Shown one piece after another: positions 33,267-43,334 of a stretch of 64,000 bases of DNA. Location: NCBI GenBank assembly GCA_037893225.1, contig JAZGUH010000184.1, positions 1,054,001 through 1,118,000 of the forward strand, read 5' to 3'. The position numbers were made by a program, and so were the translations under genes. Source of the stretch: Hippasteria phrygiana. Lineage: Eukaryota; Echinodermata; Asteroidea; Valvatida; Goniasteridae. The first letter of the stretch is position 1. Each line of letters starts with the position of its first letter. Below the pieces are notes generated by a model. The model had not been told where the DNA came from and ran no database searches. It saw nothing but the letters and a program-made list of their open reading frames with translations.

Positions 33267-33930
33267 GCTAGCTAGAAGGTATGTCTATTCACATTTCGTT
33301 TGAATTGTGAAAGATTATAGGTGGAAGGGAAGCAGGTTACAGGCAAGGAGTTCCAAAGAGATGCAGTACGAGGGAAAAAACTTGAAGAGTCATTCGACGG
33401 TATGCAAATTAGGTCTTTAGACCATCGAACGGTTTGTAAACTAACGTTTGGGCCTCGCTTTCAGACCCCAAACGGTTTGCTTTTTTGTACCCACTTCAAG
33501 AGCCCAACAGAAGAGGCTGATTCCTTGCAGTTTTAACGAACAAAGGAGCGTCCTGTCTGCTGGACTTCAATGGCCGTGCCGCCGCTAATCCTCCAGGGTT
33601 AATTCACCCTGGTGGATTACCAGTGGCACAGCCATTAATATTAAAGGTTCCACTGTTATCCCAATGGCGGCTAATCCGATAAATAAGTACTCCATTGTGC
33701 AGCCTACCAACCTCCTGACCATGAGCGCTCAAGTGTATACCGTTTGGGCTGCAGATTTATACATTTGGGAACTCTCAAGTAATTTGCATACCGTTTCTAA
33801 ATCGCACTGACGCCTTTATTACAGTACTAGTCTTTGGAATAACAACAGTGAAAGGATGTGATGAGACAGCCAGGCAAGTAGAGTGCCTGAAAGTGTGGTG
33901 ATTAGTGATTGACGTTTGACATTGTCCTGG
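33183..33930 (+). repeat. Dispersed repeat shared with 58205-58430, with a TIR insertion
   Basis: GTGTGGGCTACAAAAGACAA, CTATTCACATTTCGTTTGAA and AGATGCAGTACGAGGG recur at 58205-58430. Here a (TA)n run sits at 33239-33266, and 33399-33794 (GTATGCAAATTA ... TAATTTGCATACCG ends) is an extra TIR element. The shared part resumes with AGCCAGGCAAGTAGAGTGCC. Confidence 0.55.
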
Positions 33931-34100
33931 TTTTTCTCCCTCTTGCAAAAGTTGTATTGTACACTTGATCAGCCATACTGAAGCCAAAGTGTACCGGTGA
34001 AAACCATAGCCAAATGCAAGAATTAAATAGTAACGCCGATTTCAAATAATGTTATTTTAGTTGTATGTTACTAACCTGCGGCATTTTCTTTCTCATTCAG

Positions 34101-34214
34101 CGAGCCACTAATGCCGAGTGCATCGACTCCCAGTCCCAGGCTATGTCATCACTGACCCAAGACCAGCTGGCCAAACTCCTCATGTATGCACTCAAGAGAA
34201 TGAGACACTCGGGG
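34101..34214 (+). CDS. ZMYND8: ZMYND8 homologue, exon 5: bromodomain start (residues 281-318)
   Basis: 114 bp, phase 0 on both sides (CTCATTCAG / GTGAGT). It encodes RATNAECIDSQSQAMSSLTQ and then DQLAKLLMYALKRMRHSG, corresponding to the PHD-bromodomain linker and the first bromodomain helix (αZ) of ZMYND8, where an AECI...QS.AM...LT..QL pattern is found. It follows the PHD exon with no extra residues. Confidence 0.92.
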
Positions 34215-34374
34215 GTGAGTATAACCCTCATTGGTTTTTGTATACGTGTTTTCAAACAGGGACCTTTCTCCATGTTCTCAACCGGGGACCCCATTGTCCT
34301 CTATTGTTAAAGGTTGCCTATTAAATGCAAAAACAAACCCACCTCCCCCTACTGAATTAATTTGAGGGGGAAAC

Positions 34375-34519
34375 TGCCCCTCCCACTGCCCCTCCCACTG
34401 CCCCTCCCACTGCCCCTCCCACTGCCCCTCCCACTGCCCCTCCCACTGCCCCTCCCACTGCCCCTCCCACTGCCCCTCCCACTGCCCCTCCCACTGCCCC
34501 TCCCACTGCCCCTCCCACC
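34375..34519. repeat. 12 bp minisatellite (CTGCCCCTCCCA)12
   Basis: About twelve nearly perfect tandem CTGCCCCTCCCA units in the intron 160 bp after exon 5. The Leu-Pro and Gly-Gly-Ala-Val frames it creates on the two strands are artefacts. Confidence 0.9.
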
Positions 34520-34534
34520 CAGGTCAGTTTTCCC

Positions 34535-34920
34535 AAACGATGCGTCCAGTGCGGACAGTGCAAGTTAGTATTAAAAGCGGCACAGGAAAGCTGTACATCC
34601 GGCCGGGGTGCGAGGTCATCTTACAAAGAGACATCACACATGCAATTTGCCTTGCTTCGCACAGTGCATGTGCGTGGCAAGTTTCCAATCTTGTGCATTG
34701 TTCTTCTTTTGGTGCTAATCATGGCCGATGTTATATTTTTAGTTTGATTGGGGAGTATACAGCCCCGGCTGCAAGGGCTAATCAAACAGTCATTACTGCC
34801 CTCACAGGTGCCCATTTACTCCTGGGTGGGGAGAAGCAACTTGTGACAAAGTGTCTTGCTCAAGGACACAAGCACCATGACCCCCTGCCAGTCTTGAACC
34901 CACAATCTGCAGTATTTATT
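34535..34920 (+). repeat. Composite repeat: GTCCAGTGCGGACAG fragment and a SINE-like tail
   Basis: GCGTCCAGTGCGGACAGTGC to TCATGGCCGATGTTATATTT matches the interior of the 38.1 kb element (38280-38480). It is followed by CCCATTTACTCCTGGGTGGG, AAGTGTCTTGCTCAAGGACA and TTGAACCCACAATCTGC, a text I associate with widespread invertebrate SINE/LINE tails. Confidence 0.5.
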
Positions 34921-35007
34921 GTATTTTAACTTAATTCACATTGTACTTTTGGAAACGTAATAACTGGAACAATTGCACAACTTATACGGTCGTTTTCTAT
35001 GTTGCAG

Positions 35008-35100
35008 GCCGAACCATTTTTGAAGCCTGTTAATCTACAACAGAATCCAGGCTATGAGGAGTTTGTCTTTAACCCGATGGACTTGTTCACCCTTGAAAAG
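35008..35100 (+). CDS. ZMYND8: ZMYND8 homologue, exon 6: bromodomain middle (residues 319-349)
   Basis: 93 bp, phase 0 at both ends (GTTGCAG / GTAAAA). It encodes AEPFLKPVNLQQNPGYEEFV then FNPMDLFTLEK. The P-V...PGY..FVFNPMDL.TLE pattern is the bromodomain ZA loop and start of helix A; ZMYND8 family members have a (H/N)PMDL motif here. Together with exons 5, 7 and 8 it completes the fold. Confidence 0.93.
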
Positions 35101-36828
35101 GTAAAATATCTTCTAGTGTGCACTGTGAAAGGTGAACAGAGAAGTACTGTAAAGTGTTTGTTTAGGCATTTCAGGTTTGCATGTTTCTGTGCTTTCGTAC
35201 TGTGTGCGATTCAACATGCACATGAAATATAAACCAACATGTGAAAGTTTTAGCTCAAGCCGTCATCCGAGTCATGAAAACATGTTGAAAAAACATTGAT
35301 TTAACAGATTTTGTAGCATAACACCTGACTTGTTCCGGTGATTTTTTTTATTTTTTATTTTTTTTTAATTTTTATTATTTATTAAATAATTTTGTTTTGT
35401 TTTAATACGTTTATATATTTGTCATTCTATTTAATTTTTTGATACACAGGGTGAACCTAAAAAAACAAAACCGAGAAAAAGAGGGTTAATATTCCAAAAA
35501 TATACATGTTATGGATATTATATTAGTTATTGCATCATAAAGTAGGAGCTTCAACCTTTCTTTTAATACCTATGTCGCCAGGCTACAGTCACGGATGACC
35601 GAGTATCATTGTCCTCAAAACCATAGATAGAATTCAGAAATGGACAAGTCAGTCGTTTTGATAGAAAATAAACAGAACCACTCCTACTCCATGTTATGCT
35701 TCCTTATCTAACCATGTCTTGACTTTAAAATGAATGTATGGCCATTCGTGCAAGGAAGACATTGGCTTATGTAACTAATATCTCGCTCATGGTTACCATT
35801 TAGTGGGTGTGTGCATTTATGATCATTCGCAGCAAAGGCTTCATCTTGGCGAGATGGTTCAGCTAAGGGTTTTCATCGTCAAAACGTTCCACCAAACAGG
35901 AAGTTTGTGGGCAACCCAAGATGCATTCAGAGCGAACTTTCCTGATCAAGATCCACCAGTAAAAGTGACATAACAAACGGATCATAGTGAAGACATTTTG
36001 GGGTATTTTTTCTTTTCCCGTTTTCCAGCAGACATCCATTGCCTACATGCAAGTTCAAATCATAACACCTGACTTGTCCATTTCTGAATTCTGTCGAACT
36101 CAATTTCGAATAATCGAATACTGAATTATTCGAGAATGAACAGTCCTATAGGTGGTACCTTGCACTGCACGACTTTCAACCGTTAATTTTACGGGCAATG
36201 TTTACCGTGTGTTCCACAGGGTGAACCTACAAAAAAGATATGTCGCAAGGCTACACGGATGGCTGAGTATCACTGTCCTCAAAACCATAGACAAAATTCA
36301 GAAATGGACAAGGCAGTCATTTTGATAGAAAATGAACCACTTCTACTCACGTCAAGCTTCCTTATCTAACCAAGTTGACTAAATGAATGTGTGGCCATTC
36401 GTGCATGGAAGACATTGGATTGTAACTGTAATAACTCTCTTGTGGTTACCATTTAGTGGGTATGTGCATTAATGATCATTCGCAGCAAAGGCTTCATCTT
36501 GGCGAGATGGTTCAGCTAACAGTTGAACAGAGTTTTCGTCGTGAAAACATTCCACCAAACGGATCCACCAGTAGAATCGGCATAACAAACATATGATAAT
36601 GAAGAAATTGTAGGTTTTTGTGTTTGTCATTTCCAGTTTTCCAGCAGACATCTATTGCCTACACATGCAAGTTCAAAGCATAACACCTGACTTGTCCATT
36701 TCCGAATTTTATCTAATGGTTTTGAGGACAATGATACTCAGCCATCCGTGAATGTAGCCTTGCGATGCAATAATTGATATATCCATGACATGTATATTTT
36801 TGTAATAGTAACCCTTTTAAATTTGTTT
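35101..36828. repeat. Intron 6: tandem pair of a TIR repeat
   Basis: 35580-36100 and 36240-36775 are two direct copies sharing ATCATTGTCCTCAAAACCAT, CAGAAATGGACAAG, AAGACATTGG and AGGCTTCATCTTGGCGAGAT. The second copy's right end (CTGACTTGTCCATTTC...GTCCT-type inverse) mirrors the left end, so these are TIR elements. The first is truncated where a 50 bp end of the hAT-like element (36095-36146, TTTCGAATAATCGAATACTG) intrudes. Confidence 0.5.
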
Positions 36829-37041
36829 TCAACCTATTGAGTACGGTTATTTACAGTGAGGCGCCGGGGTGTCAGGTCATCTTTTGCAGCCAAGCGAAAC
36901 GGACAAAATGTGCTTGTGCAGCCAAGCGTAACATACACAATAATCCAACAATGGATTAAAACTGCATGTATAGACGTCATCCGGCCGGGTGGCAATTAAT
37001 TTTTTTGCAGCTATTGCCGTCATACGGCTTCAAAAGGTTAA
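36829..37041 (+). mobile_element. Diverged family B TTAA element
   Basis: CAACCTATTGAGTACGG and CAAAAGGTTAA mark the ends; AGCCAAGCGAAACGGACAAA and AATCCAACAATGGATT are family B landmarks. Left TTAA is lost. Confidence 0.55.
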
Positions 37042-37286
37042 GGTCCACTCTGTAGATAATGGTTTTAATGTTTAATATTTATGCTAGTGTTTCTTCTTAA
37101 ATTTATCCCATTCCTGTAATTGGCAGTTCTTCCACTGTTGGATGTGGTTAATTAATACATGTATATAAATATACCATTTCACTGGGCCATTGAAATAGGG
37201 GATTTTTTTGGGCTGAATTCTGCAGAGTAATGTATTGGTTGGTTCGTGAGTATTCCACTGACGCCTGTGTGTATTATTCCTTTTAG

Positions 37287-37374
37287 AATATCAAAAAGCG
37301 CATGTACGGCAGCACGGAAGCGTTTCTCCTGGACGGCAAGTGGATCCTGCACAACTGCATTGTGTTCAATGGAT
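37287..37374 (+). CDS. ZMYND8: ZMYND8 homologue, exon 7: bromodomain core (residues 350-378)
   Basis: 88 bp (TTCCTTTTAG / GTGAGT), leaving one base. It encodes [20 protein letters not shown] and LHNCIVFNG. The acetyl-lysine-anchoring asparagine is Asn377. The preceding residue is Phe376, where most bromodomains (and, as I recall, vertebrate ZMYND8) have Tyr. The donor lies in the BC-loop codon after the Asn-Gly. Confidence 0.93.
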
Positions 37375-37689
37375 GTGAGTTAAATGTTCTGGCCCAATTT
37401 CATACACGGTGTTATGGTACTGGATCTTTTATCGATTTCATGGAGACCTTAAGCAGTTGGCACATTAAGGAGCTTGCCAATGTCCTTCAAAATTGCCTGA
37501 AAATTGCTGAAAATTGTGACACAGGAAGTCTCCATGCGCCAGACTTTAATTTGTCATCTTTTTCTAAAATTGGTTTAAAAAAAGGAAGATTGAAACTGTT
37601 TCTAAATCTTTCACTTTTATATTGTTTTTATTTGTTTCCTGAAACAAAAATTGATTTTTACAAACACACAAATCAAAACAAAACTGGGT

Positions 37690-38010
37690 TTATTAACCCT
37701 AACTTCCCACATCATTTTTACCACATGTAACCTGAATCCTACAATATCATCCGATTCCCAAATCATCCAATGTTTGTTCCTGCAGAGAGTTTCTGACCAG
37801 TATCCCAGTAACCTCAATCCTCTGAAATCATCCAGCACCAGATTGGGCCTGATGACCTGCATCCTCCATTTTCCTCCAGAGGCAAAATCCTCTAATGCCC
37901 TCAGATCCTGCAAAATCCTCTAATGCTTCAACTCTGATGCTTCATTCCTCCAAATTCCTCCATTTTGGCAAAGAGGATTATGGAGGATTTGGGAATGTTA
38001 GTTAAAAAAA
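37690..38010 (-). repeat. Reverse copy of the type 2 GGAGGATT repeat
   Basis: CACCAGATTGGGCCTGATGA, CCTCCATTTTCCTCCAGAGG and GGCAAAATCCTCTAATGCCC are the reverse complement of parts of 26700-26960. Ends read TTAACCCTAACTTCCCACAT and GGATTTGGGAATGTTAGTTA, a possible TIR. Confidence 0.6.
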
Positions 38011-38092
38011 CAAACTAAAGGGATTGTAAACTTGCTGATCTGCCTGTTGAAAAACGGCAGGTTATCCTATGTGTAGTATTTTTGCTCCCTCT

Positions 38093-38757
38093 AAAGCCCT
38101 GTCCCCACTGGACTCTTTTTGGTAAAACTTACCGAGACGATGGGTACTTTTCCCATTTTAAGTCCAGTGCGGACAGCCTAGGACGTTTTCCTCTCGGTTA
38201 CTTTTCCCGAGTCCAGCGGTTACTTCTACTGGGCAACTGCTGCCCAGGAAAAATGACCAGGTAACTTTTCCCGAGACGATAAGTCCAGTGTGGACAGTGC
38301 TAGTCAGTAAAAGCGGCTCAGGAAAGCCTACATCCGGCCCGAGCGCAAGGTCATGCTACACAGGGACACCACGCATGCGCTTTGCATTGTTTCACCGCGG
38401 TGCGGTGCACGTGGCAAGTTTCCAAATTCCAGTGCGTTGTTCCTCTTTTGGTCGCAATCATAGCAGATTATATTATTGATAGTCAGAAGTTTGATTGGTG
38501 CTAAAGATGTAGTCCTATGTGTACACATCAGCCGGAAAAATGTAGCCGCGTCAATGTAGAAAGGTCACGCAAAGCGCCCTCATCATGAGTCATTATATTG
38601 ACAGATCGGTTAATACTTCTACCACAGTCTCGGTAAAATTTTCCCGTGTCGAAAGTCCAAGTGCGAACAGTAGTCACATTTGACCATTTTTCATTTTATC
38701 ATTGTCTCGGTAAAAACCTTAAAAAAAAAAAAAAAGTCCAGTGCGGACACGGCTTAA
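38093..38757 (+). mobile_element. GTCCGCACTGGAC-motif TIR element, copy 3
   Basis: AAGCCCTGTCCCCACTGGAC to AGTCCAGTGCGGACACGGCTTAA. Internal AGTCCAGTGCGGACAG and CCGAGACGATGG words repeat several times in both directions. It is full length and in inverted orientation to 39121-39801, making a large palindrome. Confidence 0.75.
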
Positions 38758-38791
38758 CTCTGAACCAAGTTTGAATCTCACCTGACCTGCT

Positions 38792-39031
38792 GGGGCCAAT
38801 TTCATAGAGCTGCTTAAGCAAACAAATTTGTTAAGCACAAAAAAACCTTGCTTAATAAAATCAGGTTAGCAGCCAAAACCCCATGTGATTTGTATGATAA
38901 GCAAACAGCTAAACACCAGTCACAAGCAATATACATTACATAGAGTTTTGCCTGCTAACCTGATTGTATTAAGCAAGTTTTTTTGCGCTTAAGCAAATAT
39001 TTTGCTTAAGCAGCTCTATGAAATTGGCCCC
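38792..39031. mobile_element. 240 bp MITE with GGGGCCAATTTCATAGAG ends
   Basis: GGGGCCAATTTCATAGAGCT and AGCTCTATGAAATTGGCCCC are perfect inverse ends; similarity continues through CTTAAGCA, and the middle pairs CAGGTTAGCAG with CTGCTAACCTG. It lies in the spacer between the two inverted motif-rich elements. Confidence 0.8.
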
Positions 39032-39120
39032 TGGGGCAGACAAGTGGATTGGAATTTCAGTCCCTGCCTGATTGTGTGGGTTTTCCCAGATAATCATTCC
39101 TAGGTTTCCCTCCCATGTCT

Positions 39121-39801
39121 TTAGCCGTGTCCGCACTGGACTTTCTTTTTTGGAAGGTTTTACCGAGACGATGGTAAAATGAAAAATTGTCAACTGTGAC
39201 CACTGTCCGCACTTGGACTTTCGACACGGGAAAATTTTACCGAGACCGTGGTAGAAGTAACCGAGCTGTCAATATAAGGACTCATGAGGGCGCTTTGCGT
39301 GACATTTTTACATTGACGCGATTGACCCAAATTACGCGTGCCTTTTCATTTTTCCGGCGGATGTGTACACGTAGGACTACATCTTTAGCACCAATCAAAC
39401 TTCCGACTGTATCAATAATAAAATCTGCCATGATTGCGACCAAAAGAGGAACAACACACTGGAATTTGGAAACTTGCCACACGCACCGCACCGCGGTGAA
39501 ACAATGCAAAGCGCATGCGTGGTGTCCCAGTGTAGCATGTCCTCGCGCTCGGGCCGGATGTACGCTTTCCTGAGCCGCTTTTACCGACTCGCACTGTCCG
39601 CACTGGACTTATCGTCTCGGGAAAAGTTACCTGGTCAGTTTTCCTGGGCAGCAGTTGCCCGGTAGAAGTAACCGCTGGACTCTGGAAAAGTAACTGAGAG
39701 GAAAACGTCCTAGGCTGTCCGCACTGGACTTAAAATGGGAAAAGTACCCATCGTCTCAGTAAGTTTTACCCCAAAAAATCCAGTGCGGACACAGGGCTTA
39801 T
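39121..39801 (-). mobile_element. GTCCGCACTGGAC-motif TIR element, copy 4
   Basis: TTAGCCGTGTCCGCACTGGA to CAGTGCGGACACAGGGCTTA; ~680 bp, reverse of copy 3 along its whole length with many substitutions. Between the words, TTTTACCGAGAC and AAAAGTACCCATCGTCTC recur. Non-coding. Confidence 0.75.
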
Positions 39802-39880
39802 AACTGAGCATTTCTTCATCTTCTACTCATCACAGCTTTCTTTAGTCGTTCAAGCTGCAGTGTCTTACATGCATATCTTT

Positions 39881-40182
39881 TTAACCTCTTGAAAACGGAT
39901 GACGGCCATAGCCACTTTTTGAAAAAGACCACCTGGCCGGCTGTTGTCTATGTGCGCATTCCTGCACATACTCAATAGTGTAATGAGTGTAATGAATAGT
40001 GTAATGAATAGATGAAGCTTTTTGAAACAAAGCTTTCATTGACATGAAGGGGGGCTCCAAGTGCGATGAATAGGACCACTCCATTCAGTGTGGTGCCTAT
40101 TGTTTGCATTTACGCTTGGCTGCACAGCCTGTTCTTGGCATACTAGCACCTTATCAATAACAGCCAGACACGAGGGTTTTAA
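39881..40182. mobile_element. TTAA-flanked TIR element, family C
   Basis: TTAACCTCTTGAAAACGGAT at the left, GACACGAGGGTTTTAA at the right. It shares GACGGCCATAG, GACCACCTGGCCGG, CATTCCTGCACATACTCAAT and CACTCCATTCAGTGTGGTGC with the other copies. A GTGTAATGA repeat is expanded in the middle. Confidence 0.65.
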
Positions 40183-40271
40183 GGAATCCTAGGTGCCATG
40201 ACCAGAAAGATACAAATGAAAAGACTTATTAAAACAAAAGTTGGCAGCCTAGAAAAACTTAGAATATTTAT

Positions 40272-40788
40272 TTAACCCTTTCAGTACCACATTGTTTGTT
40301 GGTTTATCTTCCCCCAGGACCACATTATTTGTTTGTTCAGTTATTCGTAAACACTCAAGCAGAAAAAGCAGCCGACTGTACCAAATATTTCACCCACAAG
40401 AATTGATTGAAAAGGAAAATGTGTGTACAGTCTTTTTCCATGAAAATTACTCTTTGATATGGTGTAAAAATGCTAAAATAGCAAAGTTATGGCGGTTTTC
40501 TCTCTTTTGGCCCACTTTATCAAACAGGAAACATGTTTGTCACATGAACAAATGGCACTCCATACACATAACTCTACAGGGAAATGCCCGATTCAGTTTT
40601 CTCAAAATATTGTAATGGTGACACATGACTTTAAAAGCGCCATTAGAAAGATCATGTATGGACAGCCAAAAAAACACAAGCACTGCAGTTCGTTGAAACA
40701 CGGTGAATAATAATATTTGTTGTTTGGATGTTCTGGTGTGTGGTTTCCTTGTCGAGTAAACTCGACATTGGTAAAGGGAAAGGGTTAA
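40272..40788. mobile_element. TTAA-flanked TIR element, family D (517 bp)
   Basis: TTAACCCTTTCAGTACCACA and GGTAAAGGGAAAGGGTTAA form the ends with TTAA on both sides. No transposase-like frame. Internal text is not shared with the other TTAA families. Confidence 0.55.
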
Positions 40789-40846
40789 TTTTTATCCGAC
40801 AAGCAAAGCTGATATATTTGTGTCTCTTTTGTTTCCCCTTTTCAAG

Positions 40847-40902
40847 CACATCACAAGCTGACTAACAGTGCACGGATGATCATAAAGATTTGCGAGTACG
40901 AA
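40847..40902 (+). CDS. ZMYND8: ZMYND8 homologue, exon 8: bromodomain end (residues 379-397)
   Basis: 56 bp (CCCCTTTTCAAG / GTGAGT). It completes a Ser codon with exon 7, then reads HHKLTNSARMIIKICEYE, the last bromodomain helix (αC). Exit phase 0. The acceptor is weak-looking (CAAG) but the reading frame and family match (NG..HKLT...K.I.KICE.E) fix it. Confidence 0.92.
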
Positions 40903-41162
40903 GTGAGTGCATTCAAGTTACGTTTTATTGTTAGTTTACAACCGTAGGGCTCTACTCCATAGGCCGAGACCAAAAAGTACATGTGTATACCGAAATTGAA
41001 GACAAAATATTCCATATTAATTAAACTGATGTCACCAAATTAGTATCATTTATATGTAAACTAAGATCTTCTCATTAAAATGATCTGGTCACTCATCCAA
41101 ATCAATCAATCAACCACATAGTGGGGGCAAGCCTTTTTGTTATGCAAATTAGGACCCAGTCA

Positions 41163-41335
41163 AGGGGGGGGGGGGGGGGGCATTAGCTTAGCCCCCCCAC
41201 TTTTTTCTCACTTGTAGGAAATGTCCCCCCCCCCTTTTGACAGTTCTGCAGAAGAAAAACAAAAAAGGGCAGCAGCCGGCCAGCACGAGCGCTGATTTGG
41301 CCCCCCACTTTCAAAAGTGTTCCGCTGCTGTTGGA
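41163..41335. repeat. G/C-tract repeat
   Basis: A ~19 G run, CATTAGCTTAGCCCCCCCAC, a C run at 41226 and CAGTTCTGCAGAAG...GGCAGCAGCC follow the plan of the elements at 2455 and 25966. Confidence 0.5.
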
Positions 41336-41404
41336 CCGAGTTATGGGGACATCTCTCTGTCCCCATAACATTTTGGATCCCAGCAACATCGATCGTACGA
41401 CCAG

Positions 41405-42722
41405 TGTATGTACATGTACATGTACATGTATCCTTCGCATATGTGGGTAGTCATGTCCCTAGTGTATGTACATGTATCCACAATTACGGTTCGCATATAT
41501 ATGTGGGTAGTCATGTATTTACCCAGTGTATGTACATGTATCCACAATTACGGTTCGCATATATATGTGGGTAGTCATGTCCCTAGTGTATGTACATGTA
41601 TCCACAATTACGGTTCGCATATATATGTGGGTAGTCATGTATTTACTCAGTGTATGTACATGTATCCACAATTACGGTTCGCATATATATGTGGGTAGTC
41701 ATGTATTTACCCAGTGTATGTACATGTATCCACAATTACGGTTCGCATATATATGTGGGTAGTCATGTATTTACCCAGTGTATGTACATGTATCCACAAT
41801 TACGGTTCGCATATATATGTGGGTAGTCATGTATTTACCCAGTGTATGTACATGTATCCACAATTACGGTTCGCATATATATGTGGGTAGTCATGTCCCT
41901 AGTGTATGTACATGTATCCACAATTACGGTTCGCATATATATGTGGGTAGTCATGTATTTACCCAGTGTATGTACATGTATCCACAATTACGGTTCGCAT
42001 ATATATGTGGGTAGTCATGTATTTACCCAGTGTATGTACATGTATCCACAATTACGGTTCGCATATATATGTGGGTAGTCATGTATTTACCCAGTGTATG
42101 TACATGTATCCACAATTACGGTTCGCATATATATGTGGGTAGTCATGTCCCTAGTGTATGTACATGTATCCACAATTACGGTTCGCATATATATGTGGGT
42201 AGTCATGTATTTACCCAGTGTATGTACATGTATCCACAATTACGGTTCGCATATATATGTGGGTATAGTCATGTCCCTAGTGTATGTACATGTATCCACA
42301 ATTACGGTTCGCATATATATGTGGGTAGTCATGTCCCTAGTGTATGTACATGTATCCACAATTACGGTTCGCATATATATGTGGGTAGTCATGTATTTAC
42401 CCAGTGTATGTACATGTATCCACAATTACGGTTCGCATATATATGTGGGTAGTCATGTATTTACCCAGTGTATGTACATGTATCCACAATTACGGTTCGC
42501 ATATATATGTGGGTAGTCATGTCCCTAGTGTATGTACATGTATCCACAATTACGGTTCGCATATATATGTGGGTAGTCATGTATTTACCCAGTGTATGTA
42601 CATGTATCCACAATTACGGTTCGCATATATATGTGGGTAGTCATGTATTTACCCAGTGTATGTACATGTATCCACAATTATGGTTCGCATATATGTGGGT
42701 ACATGTAGTCATGTATTTACCC
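41405..42722 (+). repeat. 60/64 bp satellite array, 20 full units
   Basis: Twenty copies of a unit containing GTATGTACATGTATCCACAA, TTACGGTTCGCATATATATG and TGGGTAGTCATGT. Two spacer types end the unit: long ATTTACCCAGT (64 bp period) and short CCCTAGT (60 bp period), in the order L S L L L L S L L L S L S S L L S L L. A degenerate unit precedes the array and the last unit has TTATGG. The Tyr/Val/His-rich reading frames are products of the array, not genes. It is in intron 8. Confidence 0.95.
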
Positions 42723-42814
42723 ACGCTGATCACCAGATAACATCACTCGGCCCTGCACAAAGACGTTTTTTATTGGTTTTGCCTGATTTGGGTGAGCGAC
42801 CTGCAGTACATGTA

Positions 42815-43010
42815 CAATGCAATTAAAAAGTTAACACTGCGAATGGGAATGGGACATTTTGTGAAAAGAATTCTGTGAAAAAGGTTTCCCACTTTTGTGA
42901 AAAGGTGTGTAAAATGTTTTCCCATTTTGTAAAATGAAAATAAACTCCCTGGGAAGAGAAAAAGTGTGAAAAGAAATTCCCATTTCCAGGATTGCAGTGT
43001 ACTCTACATG
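42815..43010 (+). repeat. GAAAGTTAACACTG element, unsplit copy
   Basis: AAAGTTAACACTGCGAATGG to TTCCCATTTCCAGGATTGCA, with TTTTCCCA and TGTGAAAA words between. Two other copies (43335-44150 and 54536-55312) each carry an insertion. Confidence 0.55.
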
Positions 43011-43334
43011 CGTTATTTTAAAGAGATCTCGGGCTACATAATGATGCCAATTTTGTGGTATCAGTTTAATTAACCCTCCTGCTACTGTAACTATCACAAC
43101 CTATCGAAAAACCAGCCCCCTTCCTCTCTCATAGCTTGTGTGTTACAACCTATCATTCGATAGGTTTTGGTAGATAGGGTAATTGAATCCATTTTGGCAC
43201 CGAGAGAGGGAGGGTAAATATGGGATGTATTTGGGATTCAATATCAGTATACTTTTTGTGGCTGAACCCCGAATTCCTAAAGCAATCACTCTCTATTATA
43301 CAGTGAAGCGTGCTGAATGCTTCCATGTGTATGT

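Noticed and set aside
34097..34294. Minus-strand frame opposite exon 5
   Set aside because: Overlaps a bromodomain exon fixed by similarity and phase.
34357..34568. Leu-Pro and Gly-Gly-Ala-Val repeat proteins
   Set aside because: Products of the CTGCCCCTCCCA minisatellite in an intron.
41405..42722. CRISPR-like array
   Set aside because: Units are adjacent and homogeneous without unique spacers, in an animal intron.
41408..42740. Overlapping long frames rich in Tyr, Val, His, Ile on both strands
   Set aside because: They trace the 60/64 bp satellite units and change frame with each 64 bp unit; no gene structure.
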